Shown here piece by piece: positions 48,035 through 58,011 of a DNA stretch of 64,000 nt (position 1 is the stretch's first letter; each line of letters begins with the position of its first letter). This stretch comes from Bemisia tabaci (Eukaryota; Arthropoda; Insecta; Hemiptera; Aleyrodidae): positions 8,892,631 through 8,956,630 of the forward strand of contig NC_092800.1 of the NCBI RefSeq assembly GCF_918797505.1, written 5' to 3'. Made by a program: the position numbers and the translations under genes. Under the pieces are notes generated by a model. It saw nothing but the letters and a program-made list of their open reading frames with translations. It made no database searches and was not told the DNA's origin.

Positions 48035-48665
48035 CACTGGAAAAAAAAACCACATACTGGGATCTAGAGTCCAGACTCTTGAAAACATTGACAAGAAAAA
48101 ATAATCTTGATTCAATCGGATTTTTGCTTGAATCAAAACGAAATCCGCTTAAATTAAGAGGCTTGGTTCTTGATTTACCTAGAGTACCTGTATAGGGAGA
48201 GTAGCGACAGATCTGAAACTCCGAAAGTCCATCAGGCCTTCACCGATGCCTCCGCGAATAAAGTTAGGGCCCAAAAGGGCAGCCAACCTATGAATTCCGA
48301 ATGTCCAGAGCGATTTACAAATACAATTGTTACGAACCGTCGTTTAGAAAGCATGTATTTGGCTTACTTTTTGCATAAATTTACTTATTTTTGCGAAAGA
48401 ACGCTCATTTATGTACATTCTTAGCCATCTTGGTTAGAATTGAAATCTGTAGGCTGGCAGTGAAATTTTGTGTGTTAGAAGTTGCTCAGAAGGGTGGCTG
48501 CACTTTTGGGCCCTAAGCCCTCCATGAACCGATCTGTCGCTACTCTCCCTATACAGGTACTCTAGATTTACCTAAGCTAGATTCTGATTGAATCAAGAGT
48601 ACTTTTTCTTGTCGATGTTTTTAAGAGTCTGGACTCTAGATCCAATGTGTTTTTTTTTTCCAGTG
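48035..48665. mobile_element. Family B MITE interrupted by a family C element
   Basis: The outer CACTGGAAAAAAAA...TTTTTTTTCCAGTG ends match the 421-649 copy. The middle is split by the 385-bp element at 48180-48564, flanked by 8-bp duplications of GATTTACC that belong to the family B body. Confidence 0.85.
48180..48564. mobile_element. Family C MITE (TAGAGTACC ends), nested
   Basis: The termini are TAGAGTACCTGTATAGGGAGAG and its reverse complement, flanked by a perfect 8-bp duplication GATTTACC (48172-48179 and 48565-48572). The 8-bp target site is consistent with hAT-like mobilisation. Frames inside it are not genes. Confidence 0.88.
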
Positions 48666-48753
48666 AAGGATCCGTGTGGTTTCAAAACTTCAAACACGTA
48701 TTTCTCGAAGTAGCAAGAACTACACTTATGCGCTTTGTCCTCCAAGCAGCTCA

Positions 48754-48835
48754 ATTGGACGTATTTATGCAAAAAGGAACTATGTGCATGGGGTTTGCGT
48801 GGGACATAGTTCCTTTTGGCATAAATACGTCCAAT
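48754..48835. mobile_element. Family K MITE, deleted hairpin form
   Basis: An 82-bp near-perfect hairpin, ATTGGACGTATTTATGCAAA to TTGGCATAAATACGTCCAAT; the usual ~45-bp centre is almost missing. Confidence 0.78.
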
Positions 48836-49458
48836 GGGCCTGTTGCATGCAAGAGATACAGCTGTGCGAGTAGACTTTTTAGAGGTTAAATGACACGAAA
48901 ATTACGATGCTCACATTAAAAAAGTCTGAAATACACTCCTTATTGCGCAATTTGCGTTGTCAGGAACGCGCTTTTTCAAATTTCCCGCGTCTGGGGCAGT
49001 TTTCTTACGGAAACAATTAACGGCGACTCGCGGCTATTTCCGGTCAACTAAAACTGACAACATAACCTAAAAATCGGAGCTCGTGATATCGTGAAATGAA
49101 ATGTAGAAGGATTGCGTTGGATATTTAAAAGTTGATCGATTTGGTTACTGCCATAAGGCGTATATGGACCACTATAAGAGATCACGTTGGGTTTGTAAAC
49201 AAACTGAAGGAAAAATAACAACAACAACAACGAGTCGACATCTTCCGGAAATCACCGAGCCCGTCGTTTGTTCGTTTCCGGTGATTAGAAAACTGCCCCC
49301 AGACGCGGGAAATTTGAAAAGCGCGTTCCTAACAACGCAAATTGCGCAGTAAGGAGTGTATTTCAGACTTTTTTAATGTGACCATCGTAATTTTCGTGCC
49401 ATTTAACCTCTAAAATGTCTATTCGCGCGGCTGTATCTCTTGCATGCAACAGGTCCAT
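48836..49458. mobile_element. Large inverted repeat, ~175-bp arms
   Basis: The left arm 48836-49013 (CTGTTGCATGCAAGAGATAC ... CTGGGGCAGTTTTCTTA) is inverted at 49286-49458. The 272-bp spacer shows no recognised gene. A family K hairpin abuts the left tip. Likely a non-autonomous DNA element. Confidence 0.8.
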
Positions 49459-49949
49459 TGAGCCGAAGTCGACTGATTCATCAATGTTTAGAATCCGTCT
49501 AAAGCGAGCGACACTTTTTCCGGGAGAGAGAGTGGAGAGTGGCAAGTTCACGGGCATTCGGATAAGCTTCGGTATCAGGTAGGGTTATCACGTTTCCAAG
49601 GAAGGAGGAACGTGCAATTTCAAGGCTAAAATCTACATGCAATAATAAATTAATCACGTTCCAAACGAAAGTATTCGTCGCGTCCGTAACAAATGCGATT
49701 CTCGCGAGTTGGCAGCACTGTTTTTCCCTTCATTTGAATCCATTGAAAATATCGATATTCGCGAGGCAAGCTGTCGCACCATGAATCGATTGATTTACAT
49801 ACATACATAGAAACGAAGAAAAAACAGTGTTGCCTAATCTGAAGAATAGTCTTTGATGCAGCGTCGACACGCAAAAATTCCGAGCTGATTTAAACGCTAA
49901 GGAAACATCTGTGATTTTTGAAATTGAGTTTTGAACGATTTTTTGGTAG

Positions 49950-50195
49950 ATATATGAAGCCTATATGTAACAATGGTGCGGATGTGAAAAATTACCTTTT
50001 AGAAACACGCTTAAAAAACTGTTTTGTTCACACAAAAATTTAATATGTTTGGCTCTGGCGTAATGTACAGATCTCGAAGATCACATCTCAAATAATATTT
50101 TCTCAAAATTTACTCGATACCAAAACTGTTTTTTGAATGTGTTTCGAAAAGGTAGTTTTTCACATCCGCCGTTGTTACCGATAAATCCTCATATA
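49950..50195. mobile_element. MITE with ATATGAAGCC-type inverted ends
   Basis: ATATATGAAGCCTATATGTA at left, with GGATGTGAAAAATTACCTTT; right GGTAGTTTTTCACATCCGCC and TCCTCATAT. One copy in the window. Confidence 0.68.
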
Positions 50196-50457
50196 CCAAC
50201 ATTGATTCTAAAACGCTTTAATTTCTCAATATTTTCTCGAACTACAGCCCCCCCCCCCCCCCCCCACCAAACCCCTTTTAGGAGCCACTGGCGTGTTCCA
50301 CCGAACTCCCCTTGGTGCGGTATTTGACTATGCCCCTCAGATCCCTCATGATGAGGTGCCCCTTTACCACCCCCCCTTTCTGCAAAAAGTTCCTGGTTCC
50401 GCCCGTGAATGAAACCGAGAGGACAAATTTTGGGCGTACCCTCTTTTATTAACGCCG

Positions 50458-50694
50458 CACAGTGGATAGAGTCGATAGGGGAGGTCGGACAAAATTTGGA
50501 AACTTAAAGCGCTTATAACTCTGATTATACCAAACTTTGAGATTTTAAAAGTGGTTCCATTGGTTTCTCCGTGAAATTTTCTTGCAGAATCACCTCTAAA
50601 TGTTAGAAATGTGACAAAATAAACATCAAAATTTGCAGTTTTAATCAAACACATTTCATGTCCGACCTATCCATTTAACTCGATCCACTGTGCG
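50458..50694. mobile_element. Family I MITE
   Basis: CACAGTGGATAGAGTCGATA to TTAACTCGATCCACTGTG; the flanks CGCCG and CGGCG differ by one base. Confidence 0.87.
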
Positions 50695-50699
50695 GCGCT

Positions 50700-51429
50700 C
50701 CGTAAGGGTAATTCGTTCCGAATTGATGTGCGATATATAGCATCGATTCAACAGAGAATCTCGGTAGGTTCAGATTTTTGAACCATAAAGAGAGCGACAG
50801 ATTTTGCGCATGGGTCTAAAAAATCATTATTGACGAAACCAAATCATGCTTCGGAGAAATGAAGAGCGGTTTTCAACTACAGAAAAAAAAAAAAAGTTGC
50901 ATTCGATATACGCAGTTCGATTACTCTATCGAATGATACTTTCCTCTCGTAGCCAAATCCTGTTTTCCTTCCTCCGAAGCTTCCAATTGTGTTTATTGAA
51001 AATGATTCTATGGACCCATAGGCGGGGGCTATCGTTTTTTTTTTTTTTTTTTTTTTTTTTTGGCTGATAAGTCAAAATCTGTCGATCTTTTTTATTTACT
51101 CGATGCGATATATCGCACGTTTGTTTCACTACGTCAACAATTCAGAGCCAATTACCTAAAACTAAAATTCAAAAATAACAAACAATTTTTAAAATTAAAA
51201 TGTGAACCCTCTCATTAGTAGGGATCTTCGTAATCGGCAATTAAATTTTCAGAGAAGCTCAAACTTAACTTCCTGACAGCCTCAGCTTGACTTCTGAACA
51301 GTTTTCGTTGCGTTATACGTCTTTTCCTAATTTGAAATGAACTACATTAAAAATATGCAAGATAATGAGCATTGGCGGCACGTGGAATGGCTATTGGGGG
51401 CCAGTTTGGAAAAACAAGACCTTAGGATC
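50700..51429. other. No gene; T run and GATATATCGC motifs
   Basis: A T run at 51036-51061. TGTGCGATATATAGCATCGA at ~50724 is roughly inverted at ~51099 (CGATGCGATATATCGCAC), possibly one ~400-bp element. Confidence 0.45.
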
Positions 51430-51596
51430 AATAGCGTGGCGTGTTTTGCGATATATTGGCTGATCTGCCATTTAAACCTATGAAAAAGAATCGATGGACA
51501 GGATGTCCGCGATGAACACCTTTTTAATCTATTCTTTACCGTAGCTTCAAATGGGGAAATATCGATAATCGATTTTTAACGAACGTTTCGCCATTG
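51430..51596. mobile_element. Family F MITE
   Basis: ATAGCGTGGCGTGTTTTGCG to ACGTTTCGCCATTG, with the usual CATTTAAACCTATG and CTTCAAATGGGGAAATATCG interior. Confidence 0.82.
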
Positions 51597-53547
51597 CCCT
51601 TGTTTAGGGGAGGGGGGGGGGGCTTGGTACAGGGGATCTCGAAAATGCGAAAATGCGCGAAAATTTTTTAAAAATTAGGTGTCTCCAGAACACAATTTGC
51701 GGTTCTTCTCTAGGTTAAAATCAAGGTTAACAAACTCATCGAAAACTAAGTCGGAGGGGGCTGTCCCTACCCACCCTTGCCTCATGCACGCGTTCACAGC
51801 GCAAGAGCGTGATTTTTTCGAAAAAGTATTTTTTCGATTGCCCGACCCAAACAGACAAAATCGCCTTCCTGAAAAAGCCGTCTTCGACCTCGAAAGCTCC
51901 CCTCCTCTCGAAGGGTCACAAACATAAAAAAAAACAATGCAATATTACCTCTCCTTTGAAAAAAGCGAAAAAACAAACGATGTGAGAGCACAGTGAAAAT
52001 ATGAGGACCGCACTGTTCGGAATCTCGAGCTGGAGTAACAACGGATGAGCGATACAGAGACGCAATATCGGTCTTTTCTCGTTGCCAAGGTCAGGCGCGT
52101 GGGGAGCAATCTGAACCCAGAGGCCCCGCGGACTCGCAGCGGGAAAAAGGACACCAAAATCAAAATAGCTGACGAAGTGACGAGGCTCAGAACAAGATAA
52201 AACCTGCACCGGAAGGCTCCCACTTGTAGATTTTGAATACAAAGCTGTATCGCAAACGGGTCTCCTTGTCACTAGAGTTAAACCTACAGGGTGGGACTGA
52301 AGTTCCGCGGCAAAAAATGAAATTTTAGAGATTTCAGCGCTTCAAAGGCTTAAAGGGCCACTCATTGAGGGGGGGGGGGGGGTGTCAAGCGCAATTTCAC
52401 AGAAGACTCCAATTTTTAAAAAAATGGTTTTCAGATATTCTCCAGGCTTTTCCAAAAATGAGCGGGGGGGGGGGGAGTGAGCCAGTCTTACATGCTTCAA
52501 ACAAAAGGCTAAAGATTTTTTGACGGATGTCTTACTGGCAGAGGAGGGGGGGGAGGTCCTAAAGTCAACCAAAATGCCGCACGGAATACTTGAACGGTCC
52601 CTACAAAGATTGCAGGGGAAAAAGTTCCTTGTGTGTGGGGGACTGCCACTTCGACATAAGACCAAATATGAGTTCAGTCGAGTTATTTTTAAAAGATCGG
52701 ATCGACATGAGATACATCAATGGCTCAATAATTTTGATGAAAGTTTGAAGTTAACTATCTCAAAAATAAAGAAGTATGGTCACAAGAATTTCATGGATCG
52801 GTGACGACAATGGTTTGATGGAATTTTTTCGGCCGTGCTTTATACTTTGGCGATCGGCCCCCTAAACTTGCTGAGCAGGGCCGCAAAAGAGCCTCTCTTG
52901 ACAAGTTTTGACATAGCTGAATGGGTCGGGGCCTAATTTCAACATTTTAGAGATTCTACAACTGCCTTTCATAGAACTGACCTTTTTCATATTGAAATTT
53001 CATGAAATTTACACGGTATAATGAGATGTTATTTGAAATTTCTTGGACTTTTCTCTGGAAGGAAAAAATTTATTTTGCATCTCTATCCGCGACTGAAGAC
53101 TGTAACTTCACAGCTTCAATCGAAAATATCTTGAAGCCGGTACATCTACTGATTTTTTTCTTTTTAAACATGAACATTTCTTAAAATTTAATTTGAAACC
53201 GCAAACATTGAAACAAGTCGCCAACCACAACACCTCAGCCGATTTACGTGTGTAGAGAGAAACGTCAGTGGGTACAAATCCTCAATCACGGTCACCTTTT
53301 CTCTTCTCCTCACGTCTCATCTGTAGTCTAAATTTTTGGCGTATTATTGGGGGGGGGGCGGGGGGGGGGGGGTGTGAAGAAGTGGGCACGGGCACGTGCT
53401 GAGCAGCACGTAGGCTCGCTGCGAGAGGCAATGAAAAAACGCGCCTGTGTGGGACGCCAATAAATACTTCGCGCCAAAAATTTCTCGCAATCTCTCCTCT
53501 TAGCAATGGAAAACAGGAATCATAATATTGGGAATCGGACAAATATT
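51597..53547. other. No supported gene; G-run-rich
   Basis: Contains G runs near 51608, 52370, 52464, 52545 and 53350. A 94-codon plus-strand frame (52520-52804) starts in a G run and lacks a splice context or family match, so it is not called. Confidence 0.45.
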
Positions 53548-53767
53548 CAGGGTTATTCAAAAGTCACGCACCACTGGCCATGAGGGGGGTGGCCAATTAT
53601 ACTTTTTGAGTTGCCCCCCGTCCCCCTCCCCCAGAGGGAATAAAAACCTAGAGAGTACCTAAAAAAGTTTCCCCCTCGATATGAGAAAAAACGTCTTGAA
53701 CCGCAAGTCGATATCATAATTGGAACTGAAGTTACGGCCAGTGGTGCGTGACTTTTGAATAACCCTG
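53548..53767. mobile_element. MITE with CAGGGTTATTC ends
   Basis: CAGGGTTATTCAAAAGTCAC (continuing GCACCACTGGCC) is perfectly inverted at the right, ending in AATAACCCTG. 220 bp, one full copy. The tip ATAACCCTGTAA recurs twice in the next 50 bp. Confidence 0.88.
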
Positions 53768-54260
53768 TAAAGATAACAAAGTGAAAAGATAACCCTGTAA
53801 AGATAACCCTGTAATGATGGTAAAGATATCAAAGATGTGGCTTCACATCAAAAAGTTATTCGTTTTCGTGGAGAAAGAGTGTGCTCGTTAGATGAGGGTC
53901 GCAAGTATGAGTAGGAATTATAATGCGCTAGTGAGGATAGTCATAGTTCAGATCCTAATAGATAGTTACCTAAAATAGAGTTTAGATCGTCAACACATCA
54001 ACCTTCCGATTGATAGAGTGCCTCCTGGGAGGCGACATAGAGGACGCGCAGTGAAAGGGTGGTGACAGGGGGTTGGAAAAAAATTAGAGAGTGTCAACTC
54101 CCTGAGGGACTTTGGGAGGATGGGAGACATCAGCACATTGGCGGCTAGGTGTCGCAGATCGCCAGAGAGCGCTGTAAAAGCGGATTTTATGTATGTGTGC
54201 AGTTTAGATGAAGATGAAACAAATACTCACGTATAAAATTGATGGCCCGCCCGTCCCCGG

Positions 54261-54591
54261 TCCCTACATCCTACCTCCCCCTCATCCTTAACTTTCATAC
54301 TCTCTAAATTTTTCATCACCCATATTCTCTTTTATCTTTAATCCACCTTTCCCCCTTATACCCCATTTCATATTCTATTTATTCATATTAAAACTTCCTT
54401 ATATATCCTACAAACATCTTCCCCCACACATCCCATTTCCATAATACCCACAAAACCTCCCCCCCCCAACCAACACATACCTACCAAATCAACCAACACC
54501 CATCCCCAACACACCACCCCCACCCCCACACCACTCCAACCCCCCCCCCCCCCCCCACCCCCCCCCCCCCCCCCCCCCCCCCCACAACCAC

Positions 54592-54628
<37 letters not shown>

Positions 54629-54654
54629 AACCAATAACCCCCCCCCCACCCCAA
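54261..54654. repeat. C-rich low-complexity tract without any G
   Basis: For 394 bases the plus strand has no G. It passes from C/T/A-rich (CATCCTACCTCCCCCTCATC) to near-pure C runs with ACCAACACC steps, ending at CCAAGTCAGA. It abuts a family G fragment. It could be real simple sequence or a consensus error. Confidence 0.85.
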
Positions 54655-54674
54655 GTCAGACCCCTTCAAGAAAA

Positions 54675-54767
54675 CTAGTCACGAGGTTTCCGGTAAATTT
54701 GTGTTTTAGCAAAAACAATTTGGCAACGTCTGAATGCTTTTACGGCGTTCTTTCTAAGCAAGGCAAT
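54675..54767. mobile_element. Family G right-end fragment
   Basis: The right arm only (TTTGGCAACGTCTGAATGCT ... GCAAGGCA), abutting the C-rich tract on its left. Confidence 0.65.
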
Positions 54768-54770
54768 ACT

Positions 54771-55023
54771 CTGCCGTGCCACGGAGAAACGCCGTATGAG
54801 CCTTCAGATTTTGCTCAATGTCCTTTGACAAATCACGAATTTTTGCAAAATTTTTTGAATATATTTCCTCCGATTTTTTGGTGAATTTTGTTCGTAATTT
54901 GATTTAAATAGTCCAAAAATTTCAAGGAAAAACATTCATTACTCTCTTCAAAACTAAACATCTTCTGAGAGGAAATTTGGCAACATTCGAATGTTCATAC
55001 GGCGTTTTTCCTCAGCACGGCAG
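54771..55023. mobile_element. Family G MITE
   Basis: CTGCCGTGCCACGGAGAAAC to GTTTTTCCTCAGCACGGCAG, full length and directly adjacent to the fragment at 54675-54767. Confidence 0.87.
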
Positions 55024-55066
55024 CACTCGTGTCAGCAACGGGGAACCAACCATGTGTTTCACAACG

Positions 55067-55563
55067 CACAATAGAATGAGCTGTTATACAAGAGGTCGGA
55101 CATGACATTTTTCGCTAAAACTACACATTTTTATGTTTAACTCGTCGCATTACAACTTTTAGGGGTGTTTCTAGAGCACTGGAAAAAAAAAACACATTGG
55201 ATCTAGAGTCCAGACACTTGAAAACGTTGACAAGAAAAGGACTCTTGATTCAATCAGATTTAAGCTTAAATCAAAAGGAAATCCGCTCAGATTAAGAGGC
55301 TTGGTTCTTGATTTAAGCTTAAATCTGATTAATCAATGATTGAATCAAGAGTCCTTTTTCTTGTCGATGTTTTTAAGAGTCCGGACTCTAGATCCAATGT
55401 TTTGTTTTGTTTTGTTTTTTTTTTTTTTTTTACGGTGAGGAAAATTTCACGAGGAAACCAATGGAAGCACTTTTAAAATCTAAAAGTTTTGTATGAACTG
55501 AGTTGTAAGCTTTTAAATTTTCCAAATTTTGTCCGACCTCTCCTACTGACTTGGTCCACTGTG
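55067..55563. mobile_element. Family I MITE interrupted by family B
   Basis: CACAATAGAATGAGCTGTTA to CTGACTTGGTCCACTGTG, with 5-bp duplication CAACG (55062-55066, 55564-55568). A family B element (55177-55437) splits the centre. Confidence 0.87.
55177..55437. mobile_element. Family B MITE nested in family I
   Basis: CACTGGAAAAAAAAAACACA at left, then GGATCTAGAGTCCAGACACT; the right end is degenerate after an expanded T run (TTTTGTTTTGTTTT...ACGGTG). The core carries GATTTAAGCTTAAATC palindromes. Confidence 0.83.
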
Positions 55564-55569
55564 CAACGA

Positions 55570-57148
55570 TCCTTGACTAAAAGAGGTGTGGCGAACAACG
55601 CTCCAATTGCAAAATAAGACTTTTTAAGGAGAGAATCACAGAACAGTATACGGCGCGTGGCCTTTGAAACTTCAAATCAGACTGAAAAAAATATGAAAGA
55701 CGCCTTCTCATACACAACGTTTCAATATTTTGCTTGAGCACTTAAACACGGAGCCGTGGAATATGTATTTAAAATTTTGAGATGTCCAAAATGTTTTGTC
55801 GAAACGATATTGCCCTCTGACTAGGTTCTCTGATACTTTGTCCATTTTACCTTTTTATATTCTCTAACAGTTTGGATGATATCATCACAGGACCATCACA
55901 AAAATGGTGGATTTTGCAACGAAAAACATTGTTTCCTTGATAGTTATCTTGTTTCTCTGAGGTATGTGTTTGTCGCGTCAAAAGAGCTACTAGCGCGTCA
56001 GCTAAAATTCAGTCAGGATAATGGAAATTTCATGAAAAATTTTGAAATGCTTTTAGTTGAGTTGAGCAAAAAAAAATGATTAAGACCAAGAAACTTCTGT
56101 CGGCACAACTGAATTTCTACTCTGTGTAATAAGTCATCTCTTAAACGCAACAAACTTTTTCCTCCGCACAACAAAAATTGTGAAAGAAATACATTTATTT
56201 TTCGTGATAATACTATGGTCTTTTGTGCAGCTTAAAATTGATGATTGTATTTTCCGTACACACTGGTATGACAAAGATCATTCATTAATAATCAAAAAAG
56301 AAAAAAAGAAAGTTTGAACATAAACACAAAAAAGCTCATTTATGAGCATGTTAAGTTTATTTTGAGACGGTTGAGATAAAAATTATTCCCTCGTTCCGAG
56401 CTATGAGGTTTGGAGAAAAAGAGTCCAAATTGTGGAAGTATTAAGCTTTCAAGATTTTTTCCTTTTTTGAAATAAGGTACGAAAAATGAATTTGTACTTA
56501 GATCCATCAATCACTGGTACAATTTTTTTGCTACCACTTGATGGTCTCTCTCCTCCCTCTTTCACTGTCAAGGTGCGGTATTAATTAAAAGCCAGAAAAT
56601 CATAAATTTTGAGGAGGAAAACTTACTCCTAATCCTATTTCATTTGTGTTCGAAAAGTCGCTGTTAGTCATTGCACAAGGATCAATATTATGAGACCGTG
56701 TTATCATTTACATAGCGTATTAAAAGCTCCTTCAATTCTGTCAGCTGCAATTTGCACTGATTATATGCATTTTCATCGATAATCTGATCTGGGGGCTGGA
56801 GAGTTTTTTTATGATGATAGATAAGTCATGGTGAAACACGGTTAGTGTGTAAACACATAAAAAATATTTCCCGATCCCGAACCGAAAACGATGACTAATA
56901 ATGCTTTCGGGAAGGTTGAAGGGAAAAAAAGATTCGTTACAATATTTCCCGGATGGCCTAACAATGATGCGTTCACTCTGCGTGAGTGGTATTTTACTTT
57001 ACAGTTGAATTTTGGCTTGATTCAGATCATGCCTGTTCTTTCCAAAGCTTCTTTCCGTATGCAGTGACACGAATTATCTTTCCAAAACAGCTTTGGAAAA
57101 AGGCTAAAGCTACCTCATGAATTCAAGTTTATCGGACTTGGCTCTTCA
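55570..57148. other. Downstream flank of prophenoloxidase, no gene seen
   Basis: AT-rich and free of the repeat families found elsewhere. It should hold the 3' untranslated region of the minus-strand gene; its end could not be fixed. Confidence 0.5.
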
Positions 57149-57334
57149 TTATTCAACATGAGTTATATTTACGATCTTAACAATCATATTAGGAGTCAGA
57201 AAATCAAATATGTCATAAGCTTTTGCCCTCCGATCAAATGGAAACCCCATTGGCCGTCGGTCTGGATATAGTTTCCCGTTTAAACCACACAGGCTATTCC
57301 CAGATTCATGGTCTACATCAGCCAACTCTTTCAC
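57149..57334 (-). CDS. PPO: Prophenoloxidase last coding exon
   Basis: This terminal coding exon begins right after acceptor ttttaactttcag. It encodes 61 residues, starting VKELADVDHE and ending ITHVE, then TAA at 57149-57151. Key stretch: LCGLNGKLYPDRRPMGFPFD, very close to the phenoloxidase C-terminal consensus (CG..D.LYPDRR.MG.PFDR). LTPNM near the end is also typical. The frame joins DYGRDK of the preceding exon in phase 0. The normal C-terminus length and clean stop argue for a functional gene. No single poly(A) signal is obvious on the minus strand just downstream; an AATAAA-type site complementary to tttatt occurs near 56350 but is only a candidate. Confidence 0.92.
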   Translation of the reverse strand: MKELADVDHESGNSLCGLNGKLYPDRRPMGFPFDRRAKAYDIFDFLTPNMIVKIVNITHVE

Positions 57335-57725
57335 CTGAAAGTTAAAACGAGATAAGTCGTAATTAGTATGCTGAAAGTGATCATCGTTATTTTTAAGTTA
57401 GTAAGAATGTTTGATAGTATGGCCGAAGCTCTCTCACCACTAGGGGATTTTTTTAGGGTGACAATTTTTGATATGACAAATACGATGCAGTATTGGTGAA
57501 GTAATGATAACAATAAAATAGAGTCAGAGAGATTATGAGGTAAAGAAAAGCCCCTGCTTCGGCTGATACAACTATTCTGGTATTTGAGAGCCTAGTCTTG
57601 CCTACTTTGACTAATGAAGGAAAATCAAATAGCGTCGTAGGAAACTGTTCAAGAAAGAAATAAATTATGTTCAGCTGTTTTCCATCTCATGGGAAGGAAG
57701 CTCGATTTTATTTTCCACGGATAAA

Positions 57726-57817
57726 GAAGAAGAGAATTAAAACGTGGGTAAACAAGGCTAAAACATAGGTGTTAAAGTGTTTTAGCCTTGTTTACCCATG
57801 TTTTAATTCTCTTCTTC
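57726..57817. repeat. 40-bp near-perfect hairpin in prophenoloxidase intron
   Basis: Arm 57726-57765 (GAAGAAGAGAATTAAAACGT then GGGTAAACAAGGCTAAAACA) is inverted at 57778-57817 with a single difference and a 12-base loop. It is too short for the other MITE families here. Confidence 0.9.
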
Positions 57818-58011
57818 ATTATTCGTATATTCGGGCTATGTTTTTGTGCTTTTTCATTTTCCACAGATTAACAAACAATTTTCAAATGTATTCATCCACG
57901 AAGTGCAGTTAAAATGTTCCATTTCCAAGTGCAAGGAAGGAGACAGGTCACTTAAAAAAAGGCTCGAAAATTGCTTATGAGAGGGTGTAATGCTCCCTTT
58001 GGTGGCTTATA

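Noticed and set aside
52520..52804. 94-codon plus-strand frame with a charged, coding-like tail
   Set aside because: Begins beside a G run, no acceptor or upstream exon was found, and no family was recognised.
54383..54669. Gly-rich frames on the minus strand
   Set aside because: They are translations of the C-run tract and have no other support.
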